Origin: Desulfobulbaceae bacterium
Lineage (GTDB): Bacteria; Desulfobacterota; Desulfobulbia; Desulfobulbales; SURF-16
Length of the DNA stretch: 64,000 nt
Assembly: GCA_020444175.1 (NCBI GenBank)
Contig: JAHLLM010000024.1
Coordinates: 1-64,000 of the forward strand
Direction of reading: 5' to 3'
The position numbers and the translations under genes are program-made. Within the stretch, counting starts at the first letter, position 1. Each line of letters begins with the position of its first letter. The notes beneath the pieces were generated by a model. It was not told the origin of the DNA. It ran no database searches and saw only the letters and a program-made list of their open reading frames with translations. Positions 1 to 8,787 of this stretch are shown here, one piece after another.

Positions 1-86
1 CAAGAACAGAGGTTATTGGAAATTAACCCAACCTACAAATAACACCATAAATTAAAGAAGTAACAATCCGCAGTCAGGATAACATT

Positions 87-794
87 ATGGCAAACATTCA
101 AAATAATCTGCAGGCAATCAGGCAAAGGATCGACAACGCCGCCTTGCGGTGTGGTCGCAAACCCGGCGAGATACGTCTTGTTGCCGTGAGCAAAAGGATA
201 GGGCTTTCTGCCATTGAACAGGCAAATCGAGCCGGGCAAACCATATTCGGCGAAAATTATATGCAGGAGGCAAAAGAAAAAATCGAGCAGTTTCAGGGCA
301 CTGATGCCGAGTGGCACTTTATCGGCCATATTCAGTCAAACAAGGCAAGGGATGTGGCTGCACTTATTGACATGGTTCACACCGTGGACCGCATCAAGCT
401 TGCAAAGGCACTGAACAGGCACGCCGGGGAATATAACAGAAAAATTTCCGTCCTTGTCCAGGTGAATGTCGGCGAGGAAACTCAGAAAGCCGGAATACTC
501 CCCGGCAATGCCGAAGAGCTGGTACGCAGCCTCAGGGATTTTCCGCAACTTGAGGTAAAAGGCCTGATGACCATGCCTCCCTTTAAAAGCAATCCGGAAG
601 AGGTAAGACCCTATTTTCGCATTTTACGAAAACTGGCCGAGGATTTCTCAGCAAAAGGCCTCTTCAGGGACTCGAACAGATTCGAACTGTCCATGGGCAT
701 GTCCGGTGACTTTGAAGTTGCTGTTGAGGAGGGAGCAACCCTTGTTCGGGTCGGTACGGCGATTTTTGGGGAGCGGCCTGCTCTCTCGGTCTAA
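87..794 (+). CDS. yggS: YggS/PLPBP family pyridoxal-phosphate homeostasis protein
   Basis: 235 aa, the normal length for this single-domain alanine-racemase-like TIM-barrel family. The PLP lysine is K36 in the motif LVAVSKR. The family signatures FGENYMQEAKEK, WHFIGHIQSNK, VQVNVGEETQKAG, GLMTMPP and LSMGMSGDFEVAVEEGATLVRVGTAIFG are all present in order. Members of the family bind PLP and help balance B6 vitamers and amino/keto acid pools; no catalytic activity is established. The ATG is the first start in the open frame, but it is preceded by only a weak Shine-Dalgarno sequence. The 86 bases upstream contain no gene I can identify, so the gene may be the end of an operon that begins outside the window. 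Confidence 0.95.
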   Translation: MANIQNNLQAIRQRIDNAALRCGRKPGEIRLVAVSKRIGLSAIEQANRAGQTIFGENYMQEAKEKIEQFQGTDAEWHFIGHIQSNKARDVAALIDMVHTVDRIKLAKALNRHAGEYNRKISVLVQVNVGEETQKAGILPGNAEELVRSLRDFPQLEVKGLMTMPPFKSNPEEVRPYFRILRKLAEDFSAKGLFRDSNRFELSMGMSGDFEVAVEEGATLVRVGTAIFGERPALSV

Positions 795-832
795 CTGAGA
801 GGCATGAAATTTTCCCGCGCTCCCCTTCCCTT

Positions 833-1048
833 TCAGCCGATAAGTTTGACAATTTCTCCATCATCAGGAAAGCGCCCCAGGCTTTTCTTGGAAAAGAGCG
901 TTTTGCCATCCACCTCTATTTCGAATACTCCCCCCGAACTGGCAACAAGTTCGATATCGGCATCATACTTTTTTTTCAACTCCTCTTCCAAACTGGAAGC
1001 ACGTGGTTTGTAATTTCACTTTGCACAATAGGTAATTGTGATCTCCAT
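833..1048 (-). CDS. SelW/Rdx-family selenoprotein (CxxU), in-frame UGA at codon 11
   Basis: Read through TGA at 1016-1018 as selenocysteine, the minus strand gives a 71-residue protein beginning MEITITYCAKUNYKPRASS. It continues with a helix (LEEELKKKY) and the family core SGGVFEIEVDGKTLFSKK and GRFPDD. This is the Rdx/SelW/SelT/SelH family (CxxC or CxxU thioredoxin-like redox proteins): C8 and U11 form the redox motif, and the hydrophobic beta strand before it and the GVFEI(E)V strand are typical. The ATG has a strong Shine-Dalgarno sequence (AAAGGAG, 7 nt upstream). Conventional ORF calling misses the gene because the UGA leaves only 10 codons before it. A compact hairpin follows the UGA (985-999). 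Convergent with yggS. The function is presumed thiol/selenol redox; the substrate is unknown. Confidence 0.9.
985..999 (-). promoter_or_regulatory. Candidate bacterial SECIS hairpin of the SelW-like gene
   Basis: On the minus strand CTTCCA-GTT-TGGAAG is a perfect 6-bp stem with a 3-nt GUU loop; the loop begins 22 nt after the UGA. Known bacterial SECIS elements lie just 3' of the UGA with a G (often GU) at the start of a small apical loop. The same CCA-GTT-TGG tip is present after the UGA of fdhA and mvhD in this window. Confidence 0.8.
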
Positions 1049-1358
1049 TTTCCAACTCCTTTTTGATTTTTTTCAACTATTCTCTATTTACTGCTTACTC
1101 CATACTGTGATATTATACTAAAGTTAACTCTTTCTGCTTGAAATTACTGTTGTTTTCTTACAAAATAACACAAATAAAGCAAAGCGAGCTGACATATTTT
1201 ATTTTATTAAATCAAAGTGTTAGCAAGTGTCTCTTGCCGCATCAAAATATATATCACTGACTCAGGGAGATGAACCGGGAACAGATTTTTTTCCATTTGC
1301 CCGGGCTCCCGAGAAAAAATGCATAAAAAAATGGTAGCAAATATTAAGGTGAGCATCA
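1049..1358. other. Intergenic region between the SelW-like gene and the first PilZ gene
   Basis: About 310 bases, AT-rich in the first two thirds, with divergent genes on either side, so it should hold promoters for both. A GC-rich patch (around 1268-1315) sits shortly before the PilZ start. I see no ORF or RNA gene that I can defend. Confidence 0.5.
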
Positions 1359-1709
1359 ATGAAAGAGACCAAAAGTAAGATTATTCGCCATGTTTTTCGA
1401 CTGCCCATTGCTGAAGGTGACAATGTTTCAGCAACAATTGACGGTGCCACCTTTGAAGTCATTAATATTGCCCTTAACGGCATCGGTATCTTCATAGACC
1501 GTGAGGTCTCCTTTAAAACCGACCAGCAGTTCGACTCCATTAAATTGAACCTTGATGGTGTCATTCTTTACCTTAAAGGCCGTATTGTTCATATTTCTCC
1601 CCGTGAATTTCAGTTAATCAGCGGCATAGAATTCATTAATATGAGCAAAGAGGATGAGGAGACGATTCTCACCTTTTTACGTAAATACCGCGACACGCTG
1701 TTCACCTGA
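1359..1709 (+). CDS. PilZ-domain protein (putative c-di-GMP receptor)
   Basis: 116 aa, essentially a stand-alone PilZ domain. The two c-di-GMP contact motifs are visible in the expected order: an RxxxR element in IRHVFRLPI near the N-terminus, and a DxSxxG-like element in INIALNGIGI, where the usual Asp and Ser are Asn and Ala. The rest is beta-rich and ends in a helix (KEDEETILTFLRKY), as in the family. The substitution leaves ligand binding uncertain. The ATG is preceded by AAGGTGAG at good spacing. It heads a run of plus-strand genes that ends with a second PilZ protein, hinting at a surface or motility-related role (inference). Confidence 0.85.
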   Translation: MKETKSKIIRHVFRLPIAEGDNVSATIDGATFEVINIALNGIGIFIDREVSFKTDQQFDSIKLNLDGVILYLKGRIVHISPREFQLISGIEFINMSKEDEETILTFLRKYRDTLFT

Positions 1710-1764
1710 AAAACATTGTGATTTTAAATAATTAACATATTCTTTTCGTCTGCGGGAGCAAGAA

Positions 1765-2196
1765 ATGATACGCAGTGACAAAAAAAATAATGATGTTCTG
1801 GCAAATATTCTGCAAGGTTCACATTCCGAAGGATCGTCTGCTCCGGGTATTGAAGAACTGACAAGCGTCCTGGAGAAATACACAAAACCCCTCATAGCGG
1901 ATAACATACCGAAAAAGAGGAAAAAATCTCGACCACAGGCAGAAACAGTCTCACCAAAACCCAAAACCAGGAAAAAAGGGAAAAGAAAAACAACGCATTA
2001 CCTCACAAAAGAAGTTTTCCAGGAACTTGATCAGGCAAACAACTTTTTAAAAGGATTGCTTCCCACTGGCTCAAAACTCTTGTCAACAAAGTCAAAAATC
2101 GTCAACCAAGCTGTCAAAATGCTTCTTGAAGATTTTGAGTCAAAGGGAGAACAAAGTGAACTCGTGCAAAAACTTCTTAAAGATAACAAAGAATGA
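1765..2196 (+). CDS. Small basic protein, possible partition partner or ribbon-helix-helix-like DNA-binding protein
   Basis: 143 aa in two parts. The first ~75 residues are low-complexity and highly basic around 50-75 (PKKRKKSR, KTRKKGKRK). The second half is a compact segment starting THYLTKEVFQELDQANNFLK and ending in SKIVNQAVKMLLEDFES. A beta strand followed by two helices resembles the layout of RHH/CopG-type DNA-binding domains and of small ParB-like partners. Shine-Dalgarno GGGAG lies 6 nt before the ATG. Its place directly before a ParA-type ATPase supports a partner role. I do not recognise the family itself, so the function is inference from context. Confidence 0.6.
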   Translation: MIRSDKKNNDVLANILQGSHSEGSSAPGIEELTSVLEKYTKPLIADNIPKKRKKSRPQAETVSPKPKTRKKGKRKTTHYLTKEVFQELDQANNFLKGLLPTGSKLLSTKSKIVNQAVKMLLEDFESKGEQSELVQKLLKDNKE

Positions 2197-2287
2197 TCTC
2201 GATAAAGTTAAGTGAGGACGTCTTTGTTTCTATTAATCTTGGCAAGATATTCTTGTCTACAGGGAGCCCAGTTTTTGGGAGATTTAT

Positions 2288-3214
2288 ATGGTAATTACCT
2301 GCCCCCACTGTCGGAAAGAACATACTATCGATGAAAAGCGACTGCCTGCCAATGTAACCAAGGTTCGCTGTAAATATTGCAAGGAACAATTTTCTATTCA
2401 ACAGAATATGACATCCCCTTCAGGGCAGGCTTCTCCCCCTGGGAAAGAAAACGAGGAACCGAGAAAAATTGCCGTTACCCTCAGCAAAGGAGGCGTCGGC
2501 AAGACGACGACAGCGGTAAATCTCGCTTCCGGTCTGGCACTTGCCGGCTATAAAGTCCTTCTTGTTGATACCGATACCCAGGGACAATCGAGTTTCATGC
2601 TTGGGGTCAGGCCCACGGCAGGACTTACTGAATTCGTCAATGATGAACTCTCCCTTGACGAAACCATGATCCAGGCCAGGGACCGCCTTTGGCTTCTGGC
2701 CGGCGGGAAATCACTGGCCGGCTTGAAAAGGGTTATCGACAGAAAGGACTTTGGCGGCGAAATGACCCTCAAGGAAAAACTGAGCTCCATAGACAAGCAG
2801 TTCGATTACGTTATTGTTGACACTTCTCCAGGCTGGGATCCCTTGATCGTCAATGTCCTGTTTTATGTAAACGAGGTTCTTACTCCGGTGTCCCTGGAAG
2901 TTTTGACCCTCCAGGGACTGGTTGAGTTTCTGAAGAGTATGTCATCCATTCAGAAGTACAATAAGAACGTTGCTCTCAGATACATTCTGCCTACCTTTCA
3001 TGACAAAAGAGTAAAAAAATCAAACGGCATCCTGACGAAGCTGGAAGACCTTTACGGCAACCACGTCTGTACACCGATCCGCTATAACGTCAGGCTTTCC
3101 GAGGCACCAGCCTATGGACAGACCATTTACGAATTTGCTCCCGGTTCTCCTGGCGCCCAGGATTACAGGGATCTGATCAGAAAAGTTACCGATAACCCGA
3201 AACTATTTACTTGA
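2288..3214 (+). CDS. ParA/Soj-family ATPase with N-terminal zinc ribbon
   Basis: 308 aa. Residues 1-38 form an MJ0042-type zinc ribbon with C5, C8, C28 and C31 (CPHC...CKYC). After a short Ser/Pro linker comes a ParA-type deviant Walker ATPase: the P-loop SKGGVGKTTT (K67, K72), then VLLVDTDTQGQSS, then DYVIVDTSPGWDP. The C-terminal part (RLSEAPAYGQTIYEFAPGS) is typical of Soj/ParA. Such ATPases dimerise on nonspecific DNA and position chromosomes, plasmids or polar protein clusters. The ribbon is not part of ordinary ParA and may bind DNA or a partner. The upstream small basic protein is the likely partner. Shine-Dalgarno GGGAG lies 6 nt before the ATG. Confidence 0.9.
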   Translation: MVITCPHCRKEHTIDEKRLPANVTKVRCKYCKEQFSIQQNMTSPSGQASPPGKENEEPRKIAVTLSKGGVGKTTTAVNLASGLALAGYKVLLVDTDTQGQSSFMLGVRPTAGLTEFVNDELSLDETMIQARDRLWLLAGGKSLAGLKRVIDRKDFGGEMTLKEKLSSIDKQFDYVIVDTSPGWDPLIVNVLFYVNEVLTPVSLEVLTLQGLVEFLKSMSSIQKYNKNVALRYILPTFHDKRVKKSNGILTKLEDLYGNHVCTPIRYNVRLSEAPAYGQTIYEFAPGSPGAQDYRDLIRKVTDNPKLFT

Positions 3215-3224
3215 TAAACCAGAC

Positions 3225-4151
3225 ATGCAGGAATTTTCCGACAGGATAGTCATATTGTCCAATGATGCTTCGGCAGACCTGGGCCGCCGTATTGCCGGCA
3301 CATTGGATCTGCCCTTTACCAGGGTCGAAAAACGATTTTTCTCGGACGGAGAGATATATCACGCTTTTCCTGGAGAAATTGCCGGACGCCATGTGGTCCT
3401 CATCGGCTCAACCCATAATGACGAATCGCATCAGGAGCTGATTGATTTAATAGACGGATGCCACTACTATAGGGCTCGGACAGTCAATATTGTTATCCCC
3501 TATCTCGGCTACTCAACCATGGAACAGGCGAGACCGGATTTAAATGAAATACCAAAGGGAATCACACGTACTCGTCAGATTTTCAGAGCCAGACCTGATT
3601 TTGCAGCTTTTATCGATTTGCATTCTGAAGCTGTTCTCCATGCTCACAGAGGAGATGTTCTGACGCAACATATACATACAGATTCACTTATTGTTGAAAA
3701 AATAAAAAGTCTGAAGCTCGATAATTTCGTGCTCGTTTCTCCGGATTATGGTAGGAGCAAGTGGGTGGCCCGACTGGCAAGCCAAGTTGGCGCACCCCAT
3801 ACTGCCGCTGATAAGGACAGATATGCCATGGATAAAACAATGGTCAGTCAGGTGGCAAGTGTTGTTGAGGGAAAAACGGCAATTATCTGCGATGACATGA
3901 TCAGGACGGGAGGCTCCATTATACAGACAGCGCTTCGCTGTCGGGAAGCAGGAGCAGTGGACACAATTTTATTTGCTACCCACCTTGTTCTGTCCGGAAA
4001 TTCTCGCGAAAGATTTAAAGAAAATGGAATTCGTAAAATAATTGGTGCTGACACCTATCCCGGTGTTGAAAAAGATGATCTCCTGGATCCGTATACAGTG
4101 GCTCCTCTTGTTGCAGACGTCTTAAAGCGCCATTTAAAAACTGCTGTTTAA
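3225..4151 (+). CDS. prs: Ribose-phosphate pyrophosphokinase (PRPP synthetase), divergent
   Basis: 308 aa, the usual length for Prs, which makes PRPP from ribose-5-phosphate and ATP. Visible signatures: KRFFSDGEIYHAF in the N-terminal half, the ATP loop region DLNEIPKGITRTRQIF, VSPDYGRSKWVARLA, and the PRPP-binding loop ICDDMIRTGGSI (canonical VDDxxxTGGT). The metal/ribose motif reads DLHSEAVLH instead of the common DLHAxQIQGFF, so this is a divergent branch and may be a second copy rather than the housekeeping enzyme. It starts 10 nt after the ParA stop, which indicates co-transcription, although the Shine-Dalgarno sequence is weak. Confidence 0.85.
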   Translation: MQEFSDRIVILSNDASADLGRRIAGTLDLPFTRVEKRFFSDGEIYHAFPGEIAGRHVVLIGSTHNDESHQELIDLIDGCHYYRARTVNIVIPYLGYSTMEQARPDLNEIPKGITRTRQIFRARPDFAAFIDLHSEAVLHAHRGDVLTQHIHTDSLIVEKIKSLKLDNFVLVSPDYGRSKWVARLASQVGAPHTAADKDRYAMDKTMVSQVASVVEGKTAIICDDMIRTGGSIIQTALRCREAGAVDTILFATHLVLSGNSRERFKENGIRKIIGADTYPGVEKDDLLDPYTVAPLVADVLKRHLKTAV

Positions 4152-4166
4152 GGAAACCCTTTACAC

Positions 4167-4601
4167 ATGTCACAGGAAAAAAGAAGATTTGCACGATTTC
4201 AAACCGAGCTGCACGGCTTTCTCTATCTCTGCAAGGGTGACAGCCTCTGCAAGGGTGACAATGGTGACAAACTGACTCCTCCTGTCAGATGCCAGATATT
4301 CGATCTTTCCAAATACGGCGCCCGCATCATCACTTCTCAGGTTATAGTGGACCAGCACCACCTTTTTTTCTCTACACTGGAATCTGATGAGTTCACCCTT
4401 TTTCTTGAGGTCGAAGCGGCGGAGACAAGTGATGACGAGAAGACAGAAAAAGAACAACTGAATCAGCTCATCTTTCCAGTTCGTCCTATCTGGTTTGACC
4501 GCGTTCTTGATCAGGTGCAGAAACCCTTTAAAATCGGCTTTGAATTCAACGAGAAACTTTCTGATGAGATGGTGCGACTCATCAAGAAACAGTCCCATTG
4601 A
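4167..4601 (+). CDS. PilZ-domain protein
   Basis: 144 aa. It starts with the PilZ RxxxR motif in EKRRFARFQTELHG and carries the second motif as IFDLSKYGARI (D-x-S-x-x-G), so both c-di-GMP contact motifs are intact, unlike in the PilZ protein at 1359. An acidic insertion (about residues 90-110) separates strands. A short in-frame tandem duplication near the N-terminus repeats CKGD. It starts 15 nt after prs and has an AAGGA about 11 nt upstream of the ATG, so it is probably the last gene of the same transcription unit. Confidence 0.85.
   Translation: MSQEKRRFARFQTELHGFLYLCKGDSLCKGDNGDKLTPPVRCQIFDLSKYGARIITSQVIVDQHHLFFSTLESDEFTLFLEVEAAETSDDEKTEKEQLNQLIFPVRPIWFDRVLDQVQKPFKIGFEFNEKLSDEMVRLIKKQSH
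4227..4260 (+). repeat. 18-nt-period tandem duplication inside the PilZ gene
   Basis: CTCTGCAAGGGTGACA occurs at 4227-4242 and again at 4245-4260. It is in frame and duplicates six residues including CKGD in the loop after the first PilZ motif. Probably a recent slippage event, and it may vary between strains. Confidence 0.85.
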
Positions 4602-4637
4602 CGGGACTCCCTCCTCTCTGTTGCCATTATGGAAGAA

Positions 4638-5675
4638 TCAAACAACCAGATCAACTTCCTGCAGACTGCCCACTGAACCGTTCTCAAACAAAAAAATTGA
4701 TGTCGCCCTGATTTGCCCTGAAGGAGTATTGGCATCATTTGTCAGCAGAAAATCCGTTTTCCGGTTGTCCAGAAGCATGGCACCCACTCCTGACTCTTTC
4801 AAGCCGGCAAGATTGAAATTGCCTGCTCCGTCGACCATCCAGATTTTAAGCTGATTGAAAATCGGGTCATTTTCATCAAGCCATCCGTTGTTATCCAGAT
4901 CAAACCTGGCAAGCTCGGCAAAACCCCTGCCGCTTTGAGGCCCAAAAAGCTCCGAGCCGTTGTTGATGATGCCGTCACCATTGCTGTCAAGGGCAAGAAA
5001 CCCGCTCCCTGGAGATGTAAAGGACATTTTTTCAGCTTTCCCGTCGGAATCAAGATCAAAATCAACTTTATAGTCAGTAAGCTGCAGCGGCTTACCGCTC
5101 AAATTAACAACCAGGGGATCTGTCATCTGAGGAATTTCTTCAAATGACCCAAATGTCAGTTCCACTTCCCGGTGGAAATGACGGAACATTTCCAGATTCA
5201 GATTAAGGTCAATCTGTTCACCTGTTTGGGTGGTAACAATCCCTGACGCTTCAAACGTCGTGTTTTCCTGTTCATCATGGCTCAGGACGAGATTATGTTC
5301 AAACTGCATACTCAACGTGTCCGCCAGGGTAATCGACACCGAAAGCGGAGCGCTGCCGCCGAATGGCTGGCTGGATATATCGCTGTATTTCTGAGTAAAA
5401 TAAGAAACAGCAATTTTTTTCCCGGTCAGGGCTTCAAGCACAAGGCGCATGGCCCGGACAGCCGGGTCTTCCGAACCAATACCAGAAATATCATTCTCAG
5501 AGGCCTGTGGCTCTTGGCGCGAAGGAGCAGCTCTTTGGGAAAAAGAAATTCTGGGTGCAGCACGTCTTTTTTCAGATACTTCATTTGCAACCATCCGAAC
5601 TGACTCTGACAAGGTGTCAGTGCTGGAAAAGGTATGGCTTGACGACATATTGATGGCGGATGATAAAATTTTCAT
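4638..5675 (-). CDS. Protein with EF-hand-like calcium-binding loops
   Basis: 345 aa. No signal peptide or membrane segment is obvious. The first ~75 residues are Ser/Arg-rich and low complexity. A middle beta-rich segment contains SVSITLADTLSMQFEHN and the DLNLNLEMFRHF region. The C-terminal third carries Ca-binding loops: DLDSDGKAEKMSF, DSNGDGIINNGSELFG and DLDNNGWLDENDPIF, followed by LKIWMVDGAGN. This C-terminal module (FLALDSNGDG...NGSELFGP...GFAELARFD) is a recognisable hypothetical family of Gram-negative bacteria whose role I cannot name. Shine-Dalgarno AAGGAGG lies just upstream of the ATG. It is convergent with the PilZ gene. Confidence 0.8.
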   Translation of the reverse strand: MKILSSAINMSSSHTFSSTDTLSESVRMVANEVSEKRRAAPRISFSQRAAPSRQEPQASENDISGIGSEDPAVRAMRLVLEALTGKKIAVSYFTQKYSDISSQPFGGSAPLSVSITLADTLSMQFEHNLVLSHDEQENTTFEASGIVTTQTGEQIDLNLNLEMFRHFHREVELTFGSFEEIPQMTDPLVVNLSGKPLQLTDYKVDFDLDSDGKAEKMSFTSPGSGFLALDSNGDGIINNGSELFGPQSGRGFAELARFDLDNNGWLDENDPIFNQLKIWMVDGAGNFNLAGLKESGVGAMLLDNRKTDFLLTNDANTPSGQIRATSIFLFENGSVGSLQEVDLVV

Positions 5676-6075
5676 CTATTCCTCCTTTTCATTTCGTATG
5701 AAGTTCATATCGGTGAAACGGAGAAAAAAATGAATTTTTTATATGATTAACCAACGAATTTCAGCCAATGATATATTATTGGCTCATTAACAGGTTGATT
5801 TGTAGACATAAAATGCAAATGGTGTCATTTCGACCAACGGGAGAAATCTGTCACCACAGATATTAAGATTTCTCACATCCGTTCCGGTAAGCGAGCTTGT
5901 GAGACACCGAGATGACAGGAAAAACTAAGAACTCTCTTTGTGCTGGCTAAAAATGAGCAAATCGTTGGGTTTCGCTTTGTTTTTTATTTTTGGTGAAATG
6001 ATGGGGTGACAGGAAACAGCGAAACCCAACAATACTGGTTGCCATAATCCGCTCTACCCAACCTACGGCCAAGCC
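5676..6075. other. Intergenic region with palindromic repeats
   Basis: About 400 bases without a gene. It contains a 9-bp inverted repeat GAGAAATCT/AGATTTCTC (around 5840-5875) and the stronger pair listed at 5964-6030. No ORF or RNA gene is supportable. Confidence 0.6.
5964..6030. repeat. 13-bp perfect inverted repeat (REP-like)
   Basis: GTTGGGTTTCGCT at 5964-5976 is the exact reverse complement of AGCGAAACCCAAC at 6018-6030. The words CCCAACCTAC follow at about 6057 and recur at the start of the window (about 28-37), which suggests a dispersed intergenic palindromic family. Confidence 0.7.
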
Positions 6076-8676
6076 TTACCATGTCTGCGGATTAAAAAAC
6101 CTGAGTCGCAGGGCATTTGTTACCACGGAGACCGAACTCAGGGCCATTGCAGCTCCGGCAATCATCGGATTTAAGGTAGGGCCGCCGAAGATAAACAAAA
6201 GGCCGGCAGCAACAGGAATTCCGACAACATTGTAGGCAAAGGCCCAGAACAGATTCTGCTTGATGTTGCGCATGGTGGCCCGGCTCAGTTTCAATGCTGT
6301 CAGCACATGTATCAGGTTGCCTTTCATCAGGACAATATCACCGCTTTCAATAGCCACATCGATTCCTGTTCCCATGGCGATGCCGAGATCAGCGGTCGCC
6401 AGTGCAGGGGCATCGTTAATGCCGTCACCTACCATGGCGACTACCCTGCCCTTTTTCTGTATTTTTTCTATTTCCAGGGCTTTATTTTCCGGCAACACCT
6501 GGGCAATAACCGTGGAAATCCCAGCTTGTTCCGCAATAGCCCGGGCCGTTGTTTGATGGTCGCCTGTAAGCATGACCACATCAATTCCCATCCTGCCGAG
6601 TTGCCTTACGGTTTCAGCAGACTCTTTCTTTATCTGGTCTGCAATGGCATAAAGAGCGGCAAACTGGCCATCAATGGCGATATAGAGAGCTGTTTTTCCG
6701 GCTGATGACAATATTTCAGCTTCTTTTTTCTGCACATCAGATACGGAAATATTTTTATCTATCATTAGTTCCAGGTTGCCAATCAAAACTTCACTCTCCT
6801 GGCCGGCTGCTACCAAGGGATTTTTTACTGTCGTTGAAATACCTCTGCCCGGCAATGCTGCAAATGACAGCGACTCAGCAGGAGAAAGACCCTGGTCATG
6901 GGCCGCCAAAACAACGGCTTCTGACAGAGGATGTTCAGAGGCGCTTTCCGCACCAGCTACAAGGCTAAGAAGTTGATCTTCGTCCATATCCGAATAATTT
7001 ATGCAATCGGTCAAGGCGGGTTTGCCGTGGGTTAACGTTCCTGTTTTATCAAAAACTATTACTTCAACCTTCTGGGCCATTTCCAAGGCCTCACCGTTTT
7101 TTACAAGGACTCCGAGCTGTGCGCCCCGACCGGTTCCCACCATTATGGAGGTTGGGGTGGCAAGGCCCATGGCACACGGGCAGGCAATAACCATGACGGC
7201 AATAAAAATACGCAGGGCAAAGGTAAATTCAGCATGCCCGATAAAATACCAGGAAAGCCCGGCAACTGTGGCAATGGCCATCACGGAGGGAACGAAATAG
7301 AGGCTGATACGGTCCGCCAGGTTGGCAATAGGAGCTTTTGAGCCCTGTGCATCCTGAACCATTTTGATAATACGCGACAGCGTTGTGTCGGCGCCGACTT
7401 TTGTGGCACGGACATGCAGGGAACCGTTTTTATTCAAGGTTCCTCCCACAACCGTATCTCTCACCCCCTTATGAACAGGAAGACTTTCTCCAGTAAGCAT
7501 GGACTCATCAACAGCGGAATCGCCCTTTTCAATACTTCCGTCAATGGGAAGTCTGTCCCCGGGACGAATGAGAAGCAGATCGCCGACAAGTATCTCATCC
7601 ACCAGAATTTCCTGCGTTTTGTCGCCTTTGATCAGGAGCGCTTTGTCCGGGGCAAGCTGCATAAGCTGGCTGATGGCATCGGATGTACGGGACTTTGATC
7701 TGGTTTCTAAATATTTACCCAGAGAAACAAGGGCTATGAGCATGGCCGCGCTCTCGAAATAAAGATCATGGGCACGGGCCATGGCATCAATACCAAGCAT
7801 AATTTCGACGAGATTCCAGGTAGAATAAACAAAGGCCGCGCCGGTGCCCACAGCAATAAGAGAGTCCATATTGGGAACCCTGCGCAGAAGAGCGGGAAAA
7901 CCAATGATATAAAAATTGCGCCCCAGATAAAGTACGGGAAGGACTAATATAAACTGGATAAAAGCATAGTTGAACGGATTGACCATGGGGTTGACAATTT
8001 CCGGCATGGTCAATCCAACCATTTCTCCCATGGAAATAACCATGACTAGAAAAGCAAGAATAAAGGAAGGGACAAGGCTGCGCTTCATGTTCCGGAGCCT
8101 GGCGGCAATCTCTTCCTGCTGACTGGCAAGTGAGTGTGAAGAGGTGCTGACACTGTTTGCCTTAAAGCCCAATCCTTCAATTTTTTCCCGAAGCTCTCTT
8201 TGACTGATTTTATCCGGATCAATGTTAATTTTTGCTTCACCGGTGGCAAGATTCACCTGACAGCTTACTACTCCTTCCATATCACCGACTACCTTCTCTA
8301 TCCGGCTTGAGCAGGAGGCACAATGCATACCGCCGACGGCAAAATGGATCTCTTCTTCTGAGCGCGGCTGAACCAGTTCAAATCCAAGGCCGGCAATGCG
8401 GTCGGCAATTTCTTCAATGCTGACAAGACGACTCTCCCAGGAAAGATCGATTTGCTCTGTTGCCAGATTGACGGCAACTTTATTCACTCCTTCCATGCCG
8501 CCGACAACCTTTTCAATACGACTCGAACAGGATGCGCAATGCATTCCCTTTATAAATGCTTTCAAGTTTTCTTGGTGAGTCGACGCGTTTGTTGTCTGTT
8601 GATGTTGTCCTCGCAGATGATCTGTCGAAAGACGCTCGTCAAAATCATCACTATTTGCATTTTTTATAAAATTCAT
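6076..8676 (-). CDS. copA: Copper-exporting P1B-type ATPase with two HMA domains
   Basis: 866 aa from the chosen ATG. Order: two metal-binding HMA domains, each GMHCASCSSRIEKVVG (CxxC at about residues 47-50 and again about 75 residues later), transmembrane helices, the actuator motif TGESLPV, the ion-site helix with ACPCAMGLATPTS (CPC, which defines Cu(I) transporters), the phosphorylation site DKTGTLTHGK, and the hinge VAMVGDGINDAPALA. It exports cytoplasmic Cu(I)/Ag(I). An upstream TTG would add eight residues, but the ATG at 8676 is the more ordinary start. Divergent from the copZ-like gene, and likely controlled by the same intergenic region. Confidence 0.95.
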   Translation of the reverse strand: MNFIKNANSDDFDERLSTDHLRGQHQQTTNASTHQENLKAFIKGMHCASCSSRIEKVVGGMEGVNKVAVNLATEQIDLSWESRLVSIEEIADRIAGLGFELVQPRSEEEIHFAVGGMHCASCSSRIEKVVGDMEGVVSCQVNLATGEAKINIDPDKISQRELREKIEGLGFKANSVSTSSHSLASQQEEIAARLRNMKRSLVPSFILAFLVMVISMGEMVGLTMPEIVNPMVNPFNYAFIQFILVLPVLYLGRNFYIIGFPALLRRVPNMDSLIAVGTGAAFVYSTWNLVEIMLGIDAMARAHDLYFESAAMLIALVSLGKYLETRSKSRTSDAISQLMQLAPDKALLIKGDKTQEILVDEILVGDLLLIRPGDRLPIDGSIEKGDSAVDESMLTGESLPVHKGVRDTVVGGTLNKNGSLHVRATKVGADTTLSRIIKMVQDAQGSKAPIANLADRISLYFVPSVMAIATVAGLSWYFIGHAEFTFALRIFIAVMVIACPCAMGLATPTSIMVGTGRGAQLGVLVKNGEALEMAQKVEVIVFDKTGTLTHGKPALTDCINYSDMDEDQLLSLVAGAESASEHPLSEAVVLAAHDQGLSPAESLSFAALPGRGISTTVKNPLVAAGQESEVLIGNLELMIDKNISVSDVQKKEAEILSSAGKTALYIAIDGQFAALYAIADQIKKESAETVRQLGRMGIDVVMLTGDHQTTARAIAEQAGISTVIAQVLPENKALEIEKIQKKGRVVAMVGDGINDAPALATADLGIAMGTGIDVAIESGDIVLMKGNLIHVLTALKLSRATMRNIKQNLFWAFAYNVVGIPVAAGLLFIFGGPTLNPMIAGAAMALSSVSVVTNALRLRFFNPQTW

Positions 8677-8787
8677 GTTTATTCCTATGCCTGTAACCAA
8701 CGCAGAAGGTATGTGTTTTTATTATTATGAACATAACTATCATAATCATTGTCTAAAGACATAATCACTGAAAAGCCTTTCTGCCAG

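Noticed and set aside
664-1013. ORFs of 69-81 codons over the SelW-like gene
   Set aside because: Shadow frames with Ser/Pro-rich composition and no ribosome site.
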